A stretch of 64,000 nucleotides of DNA, from contig JBFLXB010000005.1 of assembly GCA_040757335.1 (NCBI GenBank), forward strand, positions 62,001-126,000. The letters are read 5' to 3'. A program made the translations under genes and the position numbers. Of the stretch, positions 35,686-42,973 are shown piece by piece (positions within the stretch are counted from its first letter, which is position 1; each line of letters opens with the position of its first letter). Source of the DNA: Nitrospirota bacterium (GTDB lineage: Bacteria > Nitrospirota > Nitrospiria > 2-01-FULL-66-17). The notes beneath the pieces were generated by a model that searched no databases, was not told the origin of the DNA, and saw only the letters and a list, made by a program, of their open reading frames with translations.

Positions 35686-35725
35686 TTGACAAAACATTCA
35701 GCTCGATGGTAAATACTAATCAGTA
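35686..35725 (+). promoter_or_regulatory. Promoter and candidate operator of the PerR-rubrerythrin operon
   Basis: TTGACA (35686-35691), 18 bases, TAAATA (35710-35715). Overlapping the -10 is TACTAATCAGTA (35714-35725), a 10-of-12 AT-rich dyad suited to binding a Fur/PerR dimer. Placed 25-65 bases before the regulator gene, it fits autoregulation. Confidence 0.6.
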
Positions 35726-35749
35726 ATTGATCCTAACTAGTTTCAAACA

Positions 35750-36193
35750 ATGAATCAGAAACGCCTGCATAAGCACGACCCCGTCGCCACGCGCCTCAAA
35801 GACGCGGGCCTCAAGCTTACCCATCAGCGGTTGGCGATCTACCAGGCGCTGGCGGACACGGAGAGCCATCCGACGGCCGAAGAGGTCCACGCCGCGGTGA
35901 AGCGCTCGTACCCCATGATGTCGCTGAACACCGTGTACACCACGTTGGAGACGCTCAAGTCGATCGGGTTGATTCAGGAAATGCGCTTCCTCGATAATAT
36001 CGCGCGGTACGACGCCAACGTGGACCCCCATCATCACGTGGTGTGTGTCGCGTGCCGCCGGGTCGAGGATTTCGAAGACGCCGCGCTCGACCGCATCCAG
36101 GCGCCGGCAGCGGTCAAGCGAAGGTATCGGTTGGTCGGTCACCACGTGCAATTCCTGGGGTACTGCCCGTCGTGCCGATCGGAAGGACACTAA
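35750..36193 (+). CDS. perR: Fur/PerR family peroxide- or metal-responsive repressor
   Basis: 147 residues. The winged helix includes LKLTHQRLAIYQAL and MSLNTVYTTLETL; the metal-sensing region has RYDANVDPHHHVVC. Two CxxC pairs (CVAC, CPSC) form the structural Zn(Cys)4 site found in PerR. The neighbours (rubrerythrin, Fe-S proteins) point to PerR rather than Fur. The gene starts the operon and probably represses it. Confidence 0.85.
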   Translation: MNQKRLHKHDPVATRLKDAGLKLTHQRLAIYQALADTESHPTAEEVHAAVKRSYPMMSLNTVYTTLETLKSIGLIQEMRFLDNIARYDANVDPHHHVVCVACRRVEDFEDAALDRIQAPAAVKRRYRLVGHHVQFLGYCPSCRSEGH

Positions 36194-36222
36194 TCCAAAT
36201 CTCACGCAGGGAGGAAGGAACC

Positions 36223-36648
36223 ATGGCAAAGAATCTTCAGGGCACCAAGACGTTGGCGAATTTGAAAGAGGGGTTTGCCGGTGAGTCGCAGGCGAACCGG
36301 CGCTACCTGTACTTCGCGCGTAAAGCGGACATCGAGGGGTATCCGGACGTGGCCGGCGTGTTTCGAGACACCGCCGAGGGCGAAACCGGACACGCGTTCG
36401 GTCACTTCGACTTCATGGCCGCGGTGGGCGACCCGGTGACCGGCGTGCCGGTCGGGGATACCGACAAGAACCTCAAGTCCGCGATCGAAGGCGAGACCTA
36501 CGAGTACACCCAGATGTATCCGGGGTTCGCCAAGACGGCGCGGGAAGAGGGTTTCGAGGAGATCTCCGAGTGGTTTGAGACGCTGGCGCGGGCCGAGAAA
36601 TCACATGCCGGGCGGTTCACCAAGGCGTTGGACAGCCTCAAGAAATAG
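36223..36648 (+). CDS. Rubrerythrin (diiron domain only)
   Basis: 141 residues. The four-helix diiron domain shows [43 protein letters not shown] and [11 protein letters not shown], giving the E/ExxH ligand set. The C-terminal rubredoxin domain of classical rubrerythrin is missing, so electrons for peroxide reduction must come from elsewhere, plausibly the downstream Fe-S protein. ATG 36223 has GGAGGAAGG upstream. Confidence 0.93.
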   Translation: MAKNLQGTKTLANLKEGFAGESQANRRYLYFARKADIEGYPDVAGVFRDTAEGETGHAFGHFDFMAAVGDPVTGVPVGDTDKNLKSAIEGETYEYTQMYPGFAKTAREEGFEEISEWFETLARAEKSHAGRFTKALDSLKK

Positions 36649-36675
36649 GCGAAATCTCAACCGGCAGTGTGACCT

Positions 36676-36711
36676 GACGGCACGGGCGCGCCCCAGCGGG
36701 CCCGTGCCGTC
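36676..36711 (+). terminator. GC-rich hairpin between rubrerythrin and the Fe-S gene
   Basis: GACGGCACGGGC (36676-36687) pairs perfectly with GCCCGTGCCGTC (36700-36711) around a 12-base loop. No T-run follows. It may attenuate or stabilise rubrerythrin mRNA relative to the downstream genes. Confidence 0.6.
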
Positions 36712-36725
36712 CCAAGCGAGGGGGC

Positions 36726-37982
36726 ATGGAGGCTCAGTTTTCCGATTCCAAGTTTTGGGACGCGGGTTCGCTTCAGCGGGAGTGGCTGCGGGTGGCCGAC
36801 ATCTGTCACGGCTGCCGCCGCTGCTTCAATCTCTGTCCTTCATTCTCCATCTTGTTCAATGGGATCGACGCGCTGGACGGCGAGGTCGAAAAGCTGGGCG
36901 ATACGGTCGCGCGCCAGGTCGTTGACGCGTGTTACTACTGCAAGCTTTGCTACAACCATTGCCCGTACACCCCGCCCCACGAATTCAAGCTGGATTTTCC
37001 CTTACTGATGGTGCGGGCCAAAGCGGTGCGTGCCAAGACCCAGCGGCCGCGGTTGCGCGATCGTCTGCTGGTGAGGACCGATTTGATCGGTCGCTCCTTG
37101 CGCTGGGTGGCCCCGCTGGTGAATCGATTGACGGGCGTTGCGTGGTTTCGCAGCCTGTTGCACCGGTGGGGCGGGATCCACAAGGACCGGCGCCTGCCTC
37201 CGGTGGCGTCTCAGACGTTTCCGATGTGGATCGAGAAGCACGAGAGACGCGCCGTGGGCGAGCGGAAGGTGGCGTTGTTCTCGGGGTGCCTCACCAACTA
37301 CAACTATCCGTCCATCGGACGCGCCACGGTGCAGGTGCTGGAGAAGAACGGCGTGGCCGTTGCGTGGCCGGAGCAGCGCTGCTGCGGAATGCCGTATTTC
37401 GACACCGGCGACCTGGAGACGATCCACCACCACGCGCGAGACAACGTGGCGTCGCTCAAGGCGATGGTCGACCAGGGTTACGCCGTGGTCTCTCCGATCC
37501 CGACCTGCAGTTTGATGATCAAGAAAGAATACCCCGCGTTGCTCGGCAGCGACGACGCCCGGATGGTGGCGAAACACACCTTCGACGTGTGCGAGTATCT
37601 CATGGCGCTCCACCAGAAGGGACTGCTCTCCACCGACTTCCGGGAGCGCGTCGGCACGGTGGCCTACCAGGTCCCGTGTCATCTGCGCGATCAGAACATC
37701 GGATACAAGTCCCGCGACCTGCTGCAATTGATTCCGGGGACCACGGTGGAAGTGATCGAGCGGTGCACGGGGCACGACGGGTCGTGGAGCCTGAAGACCG
37801 AGTTCTTCGCGGCGTCCATGCAGGTGGGACAAAAGGCGTTTCGCGCGGTCGCCGCGGCCGAGGCCGACACGCTGGTGTCGGATTGCCCGTTGTCCGGACT
37901 TCAACTCGAGCAGGGCACGGGAAAGAAGAGTTGTCATCCCATCGAAGTCGTCAACCGGGCGTACGGTTTGCCCGCCGTGTGA
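36726..37982 (+). CDS. Heterodisulfide reductase-type (CCG-domain) Fe-S protein
   Basis: 418 residues. The N-terminal ferredoxin domain has two [4Fe-4S] motifs (CHGCRRCFNLCP near 27-38 and CYYCKLCYNHCP near 68-80). Two CCG domains follow (SGCLTNY... QRCCGMPYF; CHLRDQN, and a final SDCPLSG). The layout resembles GlpC/HdrB-like electron-transfer proteins. The rubrerythrin/CCG/DUF3501 trio recurs in many bacteria, so it likely funnels electrons to rubrerythrin for peroxide removal (inference). Confidence 0.88.
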   Translation: MEAQFSDSKFWDAGSLQREWLRVADICHGCRRCFNLCPSFSILFNGIDALDGEVEKLGDTVARQVVDACYYCKLCYNHCPYTPPHEFKLDFPLLMVRAKAVRAKTQRPRLRDRLLVRTDLIGRSLRWVAPLVNRLTGVAWFRSLLHRWGGIHKDRRLPPVASQTFPMWIEKHERRAVGERKVALFSGCLTNYNYPSIGRATVQVLEKNGVAVAWPEQRCCGMPYFDTGDLETIHHHARDNVASLKAMVDQGYAVVSPIPTCSLMIKKEYPALLGSDDARMVAKHTFDVCEYLMALHQKGLLSTDFRERVGTVAYQVPCHLRDQNIGYKSRDLLQLIPGTTVEVIERCTGHDGSWSLKTEFFAASMQVGQKAFRAVAAAEADTLVSDCPLSGLQLEQGTGKKSCHPIEVVNRAYGLPAV

Positions 37983-37993
37983 GGAGTTCCGCG

Positions 37994-38578
37994 ATGTTGA
38001 AAGTCCATCGATCCGAGGTGAAGTCGCTGCCCGAGTACGAACGGGTCCGCGAGCAGTCGCGCCGCGAGGTCATCGCGCTGAAGAAAAAACGGCGCGTGGC
38101 ACTGGGCGAGTGCGTGTCCCTGGTATTCGAGAACCGGCGCACGGTCACGCACCAGATCCAGGAAATGATGCGAACCGAACACCTCTACGATGAAAACCAG
38201 ATCCTCCACGAGATCGAGACCTACAACCGGTTGATCCCGGGGCCGAACGAGCTGTCGGCCACGTTGTTCATCGAGGTGGATGATCCGCAGGCCATCAAAC
38301 CCACGCTCGACCGATTGCGCGGCATCGACAACGGGCGCTCGCTGTTCCTGCGCGTCGGCGACCTGCCGCCGATCTACGCGGCGTTCGAGGCAGGGCACAG
38401 CAACGAGGAGAAAATCAGCGCCGTGCACTATCTCCGATTTGCGCTCGACGCGAAAAGCCAGGAGGGGCTGCGTAGCGGCGCCCCCGCAGCGCTGGTGATG
38501 GATCACCCGCGGTACCAGGCTGAGACTGCTCTTAGTGATGAGACGCGGCGGCAGCTGATCCAAGACCTTTCCTCCTAA
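37994..38578 (+). CDS. DUF3501 family protein
   Basis: 194 residues. SLPEYERVREQSRREVIALKKKRR, VFENRRTVTHQIQEMMRTE and DENQILHEIETYNRLIPGPNELSATLFIE match DUF3501. Function is unknown, but the family is genetically tied to rubrerythrin and CCG Fe-S proteins. ATG 37994 follows GAGGAG. Its TAA stop overlaps the first base of repeat element copy 5. Confidence 0.88.
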   Translation: MLKVHRSEVKSLPEYERVREQSRREVIALKKKRRVALGECVSLVFENRRTVTHQIQEMMRTEHLYDENQILHEIETYNRLIPGPNELSATLFIEVDDPQAIKPTLDRLRGIDNGRSLFLRVGDLPPIYAAFEAGHSNEEKISAVHYLRFALDAKSQEGLRSGAPAALVMDHPRYQAETALSDETRRQLIQDLSS

Positions 38579-38701
38579 AGCCTGTCCATGAAGGGTCATC
38601 TGCGGCGTTGCCGCTGCGCATCCGGTCCTCGCGTACGCACCCAGTACGCTTCGGTCCGGTGCTCGCGGCGCCTGGCATCTGACTCCTTCCTGAACAGGCT
38701 T
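38578..38701 (+). repeat. Dispersed inverted-terminus element, copy 5
   Basis: 124 bp. Ends AAGCCTGTCCATGAA and TTCCTGAACAGGCTT pair at 13 of 15. Core GCGTTGCCGCTGCGC and CGTACGCACCCAGTACGC are closest to the family consensus. The stop codon of DUF3501 (TAA) shares its last base with the element's first. Confidence 0.88.
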
Positions 38702-38767
38702 CAAGCGCGGAAGACCGGCCGCGCATGGGGGGCTCCAGAACAGAAATTTCCTAGGAGGTCGCTCGCC

Positions 38768-40198
38768 ATGGACGTCACTCCCTTTTTGCTCGATGGTCAG
38801 TGGGTCACCAGTCGTTCCACCATCCCCTTACGCAACCCCCACACCGGAACGGTGATCGCGAAGGTCTGCCAGGCGGACCAGGAACATCTTGACCAGGCCA
38901 TTGCCGCGGCGGAGCGCGCCTTCCGGGACACCCGCGCGCTCCCGCGGCACCAGCGGGCGGCATGGCTCTCGAATACGGCCGCGGGCCTGGCCGCGCAGAA
39001 GGCGGATCTCGCGCGGCTGATCGCGTCCGAGGCGGGGAAGCCGGTCCAATACGCGAGCAGCGAGGTGGATCGGGCCGTCGCGACCTTCACAGTCGCCTCG
39101 GAAGAGGCCAAGCGGCTGGCGGGCGAGTGGATTCCCACGGACTGGACGCCGGCCGGCGAGGGGTACGTGGCCATGACCAAACGCGTGCCGCTGGGTCCGG
39201 TGGCGGCGTTCGCGCCGTTCAACTTTCCGTTGAACCTGGTTGCGCACAAGATCGCGCCGTGCTTGGCCTCGGGCAACACCGTGGTGCTCAAGCCGCCGCC
39301 GCAAGCGCCGCTGACCTCCTTGCGCCTGGGGCAGATCCTCCTGGACGCGGGGGTGCCTCCGGGCGTGGTCAACGTCCTCCCGTGTGAGATCCCGATTGCG
39401 GAGGCCCTGGTCGCGGATCCGCGGATCCAGTTCATCACGTTCACCGGCAGCGCCAAGGTCGGCTGGCACCTCAAAGCCAACTCGGGGAAGAAAGGCGTGT
39501 TGCTCGAACTGGGCGGCAACGCGGCCGCGGTGGTGCACGTTGACGCGGATTTGCCGTGGGTGGCCAAGCGCCTGGCCGTGGGCGCCTTCGCCTACGCGGG
39601 CCAGATTTGCATCTCGGTCCAGCGTATCCTGATCCACGAGGCGGTTTACGAGCGTTTCGTGGAGCAGTTCCTGTCCGAAGTCGACGCGCTGCCGGCGGGC
39701 GATCCGCTCGACGCCAAGACCGTGGTCGGTCCCTTGATCGACCAGGCAGCGGCGGATCGGGTCGAACGCTGGGTGTCCGACGCCGTAGCGGGTGGCGCGC
39801 AAGCGCTCCGGCCCGTCAGCCGGAAGGACAACGTGATCGCCCCGATCGTGCTCGCCAATACGAAACCGTCGATGGCGGTGAGCTGCGAAGAGGTCTTTGG
39901 CCCGGTCGTGACCCTGGCGCCGTACCGGTCGTTCGACGAGGCGCTGGCTGCGGTGAACGACTCGCGCTACGGTCTGCAAGCCGGGGTCTTCACCCACGAC
40001 ATGCGCCGGGTCTTCGAGGCGATCGATCGTCTCGATGTGGGCGGGGTGATCGTCAACGACTATCCGACGTTTCGCGTGGACCACACGCCGTACGGCGGCA
40101 TGAAGGACTCGGGCCTGGGTCGCGAAGGCGTCAAATACGCGATGGATGCCATGACGCAGATCAAAACCACCGTGTTCAGGACCGGCCATTCACTCTGA
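38768..40198 (+). CDS. NAD(P)-dependent aldehyde dehydrogenase
   Basis: 476 residues. Cofactor segment FAPFNFPLN, LKPPPQAPLTSL, FTGSAKVG, catalytic Glu in LELGGNAA, catalytic Cys in GQICISVQR, and EEVFGPVV. The fold class is firm; the substrate is not. Resemblance is to the lactaldehyde / succinate-semialdehyde / non-phosphorylating glyceraldehyde-3-P group. ATG 38768 has AGGAGG nine bases upstream; the frame happens to stay open back into the repeat element. Confidence 0.9.
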   Translation: MDVTPFLLDGQWVTSRSTIPLRNPHTGTVIAKVCQADQEHLDQAIAAAERAFRDTRALPRHQRAAWLSNTAAGLAAQKADLARLIASEAGKPVQYASSEVDRAVATFTVASEEAKRLAGEWIPTDWTPAGEGYVAMTKRVPLGPVAAFAPFNFPLNLVAHKIAPCLASGNTVVLKPPPQAPLTSLRLGQILLDAGVPPGVVNVLPCEIPIAEALVADPRIQFITFTGSAKVGWHLKANSGKKGVLLELGGNAAAVVHVDADLPWVAKRLAVGAFAYAGQICISVQRILIHEAVYERFVEQFLSEVDALPAGDPLDAKTVVGPLIDQAAADRVERWVSDAVAGGAQALRPVSRKDNVIAPIVLANTKPSMAVSCEEVFGPVVTLAPYRSFDEALAAVNDSRYGLQAGVFTHDMRRVFEAIDRLDVGGVIVNDYPTFRVDHTPYGGMKDSGLGREGVKYAMDAMTQIKTTVFRTGHSL

Positions 40199-40216
40199 AA
40201 GGGAGATGCCATCGGA

Positions 40217-40253
40217 TCATGTCATGGTAGCGTGATATAGTATCTTGACATGA
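40217..40253. promoter_or_regulatory. Operator-like inverted repeat before the Xre/RES pair
   Basis: TCATGTCA (40217-40224) and TGACATGA (40246-40253) are perfect 8-bp arms separated by 21 bases that include the AT-rich TATAGTAT. It lies 28 bases before the antitoxin start and is well placed for autorepression by the Xre antitoxin. Confidence 0.65.
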
Positions 40254-40280
40254 TGGCGTATCCGTGAGAAGCTGATTTTT

Positions 40281-40652
40281 GTGAAAACCGCGAGCGCGTT
40301 GAGATCGCCCGAGCAGGCCCAGGTTGCCGGGGCATTGATCCGCCGAATCAGGAACGCGCTGGCCCTCTCGCAGGAGAGCCTCGCCGGCGTGTTGGGCGTG
40401 TCGGTCCGCACCGTCGTTCGTTGGGAGAGCGAAGGGGATGAGCCGCCTCAGATCGAGCGGGAACGGCTCGAATGGGTGGGGGAACTCGTCGACATTGCCC
40501 GAACGATCATGGAGGAGGACGAAGTCGGCCGGTGGTTCAAGACGCCGAAGGCGGCGCTCGGCGGCCGGCGGCCGGTTGAACTTCTCGGCTCGCTCCGCGG
40601 CTTGCAGCAGATCCAGCGCGTGTTGGAATCCACCCGCTGGGGCATCTTTTAG
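40281..40652 (+). CDS. Xre/MbcA/ParS-type antitoxin
   Basis: 123 residues. The N-terminal helix-turn-helix reads ALIRRIRNALALSQESLAGV and VSVRTVVRWESEG. The C-terminal part ends with LGSLRGLQQIQRVLESTRWGIF, resembling the toxin-binding DUF2384 region. It neutralises the RES toxin encoded 12 bases downstream and should repress the operon. Start GTG 40281. Confidence 0.85.
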   Translation: MKTASALRSPEQAQVAGALIRRIRNALALSQESLAGVLGVSVRTVVRWESEGDEPPQIERERLEWVGELVDIARTIMEEDEVGRWFKTPKAALGGRRPVELLGSLRGLQQIQRVLESTRWGIF

Positions 40653-40664
40653 CACCCCTCGTAA

Positions 40665-41213
40665 TTGTCTCCTCGCGTCAATCCCCGCAGCCTCCGCACG
40701 GTTCCACCCCGCCGGTTCGAGGCGGTGGTCGTACGTATCATTGCCGACGCGTACCGGGACCGACCGTTGTCGCTGGAAGGCAGCGTCTTGTACGGCGGGC
40801 GCTACAACCCGCCGGGTGAGTTCGGCGCGCTTTACTGCGGCCTAACGACCGAGACCTGTTGGGCCGAGCTTGAGCACAAACACGAAGGGAGACTCAAACG
40901 CAGTGCGTTTCGCCTGGTGCGGTTGTCGGTTCGCCTGCAGCGCGTCCTCGATTTGACAGCGTCGACGGTCCGCGACGCGCTCGACTTGCCCCCGGAGGCG
41001 CTGACGCGACCGACTGACTACGCCCTCACGCGAGCGATCGCCCGCTCCGCTCGGGAGGCCGGGTTCGAAGCGATCCTTGCGCCGTCCGCCGCAGGAAAAG
41101 GGACGATCCTGGCGATCTTCACCGATCGGCTCGCGGAGGGTTCAGGAGTCGCCGCAAAGACGAGGTCCATGCGCAGCCGGGGGCGTGTGCGAACGCCCCG
41201 CCGGCCGCGTTGA
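40665..41213 (+). CDS. RES-domain toxin (NAD-degrading type)
   Basis: 182 residues. RIIADAYRDRPLSLEGS, GGRYNPPGEFGALYCG and TETCWAELEHK contain the conserved R, E and S/Y positions of RES toxins, which destroy cellular NAD+. A basic tail of about 20 residues (SRGRVRTPRRPR) extends past the domain. The start is the TTG at 40665, without a strong ribosome site, consistent with low toxin output. Confidence 0.85.
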   Translation: MSPRVNPRSLRTVPPRRFEAVVVRIIADAYRDRPLSLEGSVLYGGRYNPPGEFGALYCGLTTETCWAELEHKHEGRLKRSAFRLVRLSVRLQRVLDLTASTVRDALDLPPEALTRPTDYALTRAIARSAREAGFEAILAPSAAGKGTILAIFTDRLAEGSGVAAKTRSMRSRGRVRTPRRPR

Positions 41214-41272
41214 CGACTTGGAGCATTGACGACTCGGAGCCCTTGACCTGACCGTCCAAAAGCTGATAAGGT
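41210..41272 (+). promoter_or_regulatory. Direct repeats and promoter ahead of scpA
   Basis: TTGACGACTTGGAGCA (41210-41225) and TTGACGACTCGGAGCC (41226-41241) are adjacent 16-base repeats (14 matches). TTGACC (41243-41248), 18 bases and TAAGGT (41267-41272) give a moderate promoter for scpA-scpB. The first repeat overlaps the toxin stop. Confidence 0.5.
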
Positions 41273-41316
41273 CCGCGGCAATTCACCCCTGACCGGAGTC
41301 CCACGAGCGACGCTGC

Positions 41317-42117
41317 ATGGCGGATCAAACCGAGGAATCGTCAGTCGCCTACCAAGTCAAGCTCCCCGCGTTCGAGGGGCCGCTCGACTTGCTGTTGCAC
41401 CTCATCAAAGAGCACCGGGTCGACATCTACGACATCCCGATCGCGCTGATCACGCGGCAATACCTCGAGTACCTCGATCTGATGAAGGAGTTGAACCTGT
41501 CCATCGCCGGGGAGTTCTTGGTGATGGCGGCGACGTTGGTGCAGATCAAGTCCCGCATGTTGCTTCCGCGCGAGGAACAGGCCGACTCCTCCGAGCCCGA
41601 AGAGGACCCCAGAGAAGAGTTGGTCCGACGCCTGGTCGAGTATCAGCGCTTCAAGGGCGCTGCGGAGGGCTTGGAGGAACGCGAAACCGCGTGGCGCGAC
41701 GTGTTCCGGCGTGCCCCGACGCCGGCTCCCCAGGAGATCGAGGAGTACGAGCTGGGCGAGCTGTCCGTCTTCGACCTGCTGACCGCGCTGCGCGAGGTCC
41801 TCGAACGCGCGCCCGATCAGACCATCATGGATGTGACCGTCGACACACTCACGGTCCGGGATCGGATGACCGCGATCATCGAGCGGTTCGACGCATTGGC
41901 CGACAGCGCGCAGCTCCGGTTCGACGAGTTGTTCGACCGCGCGGAGACCCGCCTGGCCGTCATCGTCACGTTCCTCGCGCTGCTGGAGTTGGTCAAGATG
42001 CACGTGTTGGGCCTGAGGCAGGGCGCCCCCGGCGGGGAGATCCTGGTGGTCCGCGTGGACCCGGCAGCGCCCTCGGCGAACGGTGGGGATTCCTCGAACG
42101 AGTTGCACCATGGATGA
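41317..42117 (+). CDS. scpA: Segregation and condensation protein A
   Basis: 266 residues. Kleisin of the SMC-ScpAB condensin: FEGPLDLLLHLIKEHRVDIYDIPIA at the N-terminus, AGEFLVMAATLVQIKSRMLLP, and the C-terminal winged helix VTFLALLELVKMH. It bridges SMC heads. The stop overlaps the scpB start by eight bases. Confidence 0.95.
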   Translation: MADQTEESSVAYQVKLPAFEGPLDLLLHLIKEHRVDIYDIPIALITRQYLEYLDLMKELNLSIAGEFLVMAATLVQIKSRMLLPREEQADSSEPEEDPREELVRRLVEYQRFKGAAEGLEERETAWRDVFRRAPTPAPQEIEEYELGELSVFDLLTALREVLERAPDQTIMDVTVDTLTVRDRMTAIIERFDALADSAQLRFDELFDRAETRLAVIVTFLALLELVKMHVLGLRQGAPGGEILVVRVDPAAPSANGGDSSNELHHG

Positions 42118-42769
42118 TCGCGAACTGAGGCCGATTCTGGAGGCGCTGCTGTTCGTCTCGCCCGATCCGCTCTCGTTGAACCGGTTGTGCGAGGTGCTCG
42201 ACGGGATCGACCGAACCCGTATCGTCGCGTGTCTGAATGACTTGCGGGACGAGTACCGGCGAGCCGACCATGGGCTGACCCTGGTCGAGGTGGCGGGCGG
42301 GTATCAACTCGCGACCGTGCCGGAGGCAGCGCCCTGGCTGCGCAAGCTGTCGGTGGCCAAAGCGCCGCCGCGCCTGTCAAAGCCCGCCTTGGAGACGCTC
42401 GCCATCGTGGCGTACAAACAACCCCTGACCCGACCGGAGATCGAAGCCATCCGGGGCGTGGACGTGGCCGGCGTGGTCAAGACGCTGATGGATCGGCGGC
42501 TGGTCAAGATCGTGGGCCGCAAGGACGTTCCGGGCCGACCCATGATGTTCGGCACGACCAAGGAGTTTCTCCAGGCGTTTGGTCTCAATAACTTGGCAGA
42601 TCTCCCGACCCTCAGGGATTTTGCGGAAATCGCCCGCGCGACCGACGCGTCGGTGGAGTCCGAATCGGACGCCTCGTCGGTCGAGGTTTCCGAGGCTGAG
42701 GCGGTGATCGCCGGAACGGACGAGCCCACCCAGGCCGCGGTTGACGCTGTCGAGCAGCCCGCCTCCTAG
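42110..42769 (+). CDS. scpB: Segregation and condensation protein B
   Basis: 219 residues. ILEALLFVSPDPLSL, then GYQLATVPEAAPWL, LSKPALETLAIVAYKQPLTR, EIEAIRGVDVAGVVKTL and GRPMMFGTTKEFLQAFGL cover both winged helices; an acidic Ser/Glu-rich tail follows. It dimerises and binds ScpA. The stop is 25 bases before repeat element copy 6. Confidence 0.95.
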   Translation: MDDRELRPILEALLFVSPDPLSLNRLCEVLDGIDRTRIVACLNDLRDEYRRADHGLTLVEVAGGYQLATVPEAAPWLRKLSVAKAPPRLSKPALETLAIVAYKQPLTRPEIEAIRGVDVAGVVKTLMDRRLVKIVGRKDVPGRPMMFGTTKEFLQAFGLNNLADLPTLRDFAEIARATDASVESESDASSVEVSEAEAVIAGTDEPTQAAVDAVEQPAS

Positions 42770-42794
42770 GAGTCTGACCGGCATCGAGCGACCT

Positions 42795-42918
42795 GAGCCT
42801 GTTTAGGAGTGCGTCAGATGCAAGGCGGCGCGAGAACCGCACCGGAGCGTACGTGGTGGGTACGTGAGGAGCGGGAGCGGAGCGCCAACGCAGCAGATGA
42901 CCACTCATAGACAGGCTC
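42795..42918 (-). repeat. Dispersed inverted-terminus element, copy 6
   Basis: 124 bp, reverse orientation. Ends GAGCCTGTTTAGGAGTG and CACTCATAGACAGGCTC pair at 15 of 17 positions. The core on the minus strand reads GCGTTGGCGCTCCGC and CGTACCCACCACGTACGC: the stem arms remain while the sequence drifts. It occupies the scpB-addB gap. Confidence 0.83.
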
Positions 42919-42973
42919 CGACGCCCGTGGAACCGCTTCCACGAGCGTCGGTCCCGGACCTGCGGGGCGTGTC

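Noticed and set aside
38588-38767. Conserved short frame in the repeat elements (MKGHLRRCRCASG-type), running into the aldehyde dehydrogenase frame
   Set aside because: The peptide is shared only because the DNA element is shared; comparing copies 1 and 5 gives about as many replacement as silent changes, and the element's reverse copies break the frame.
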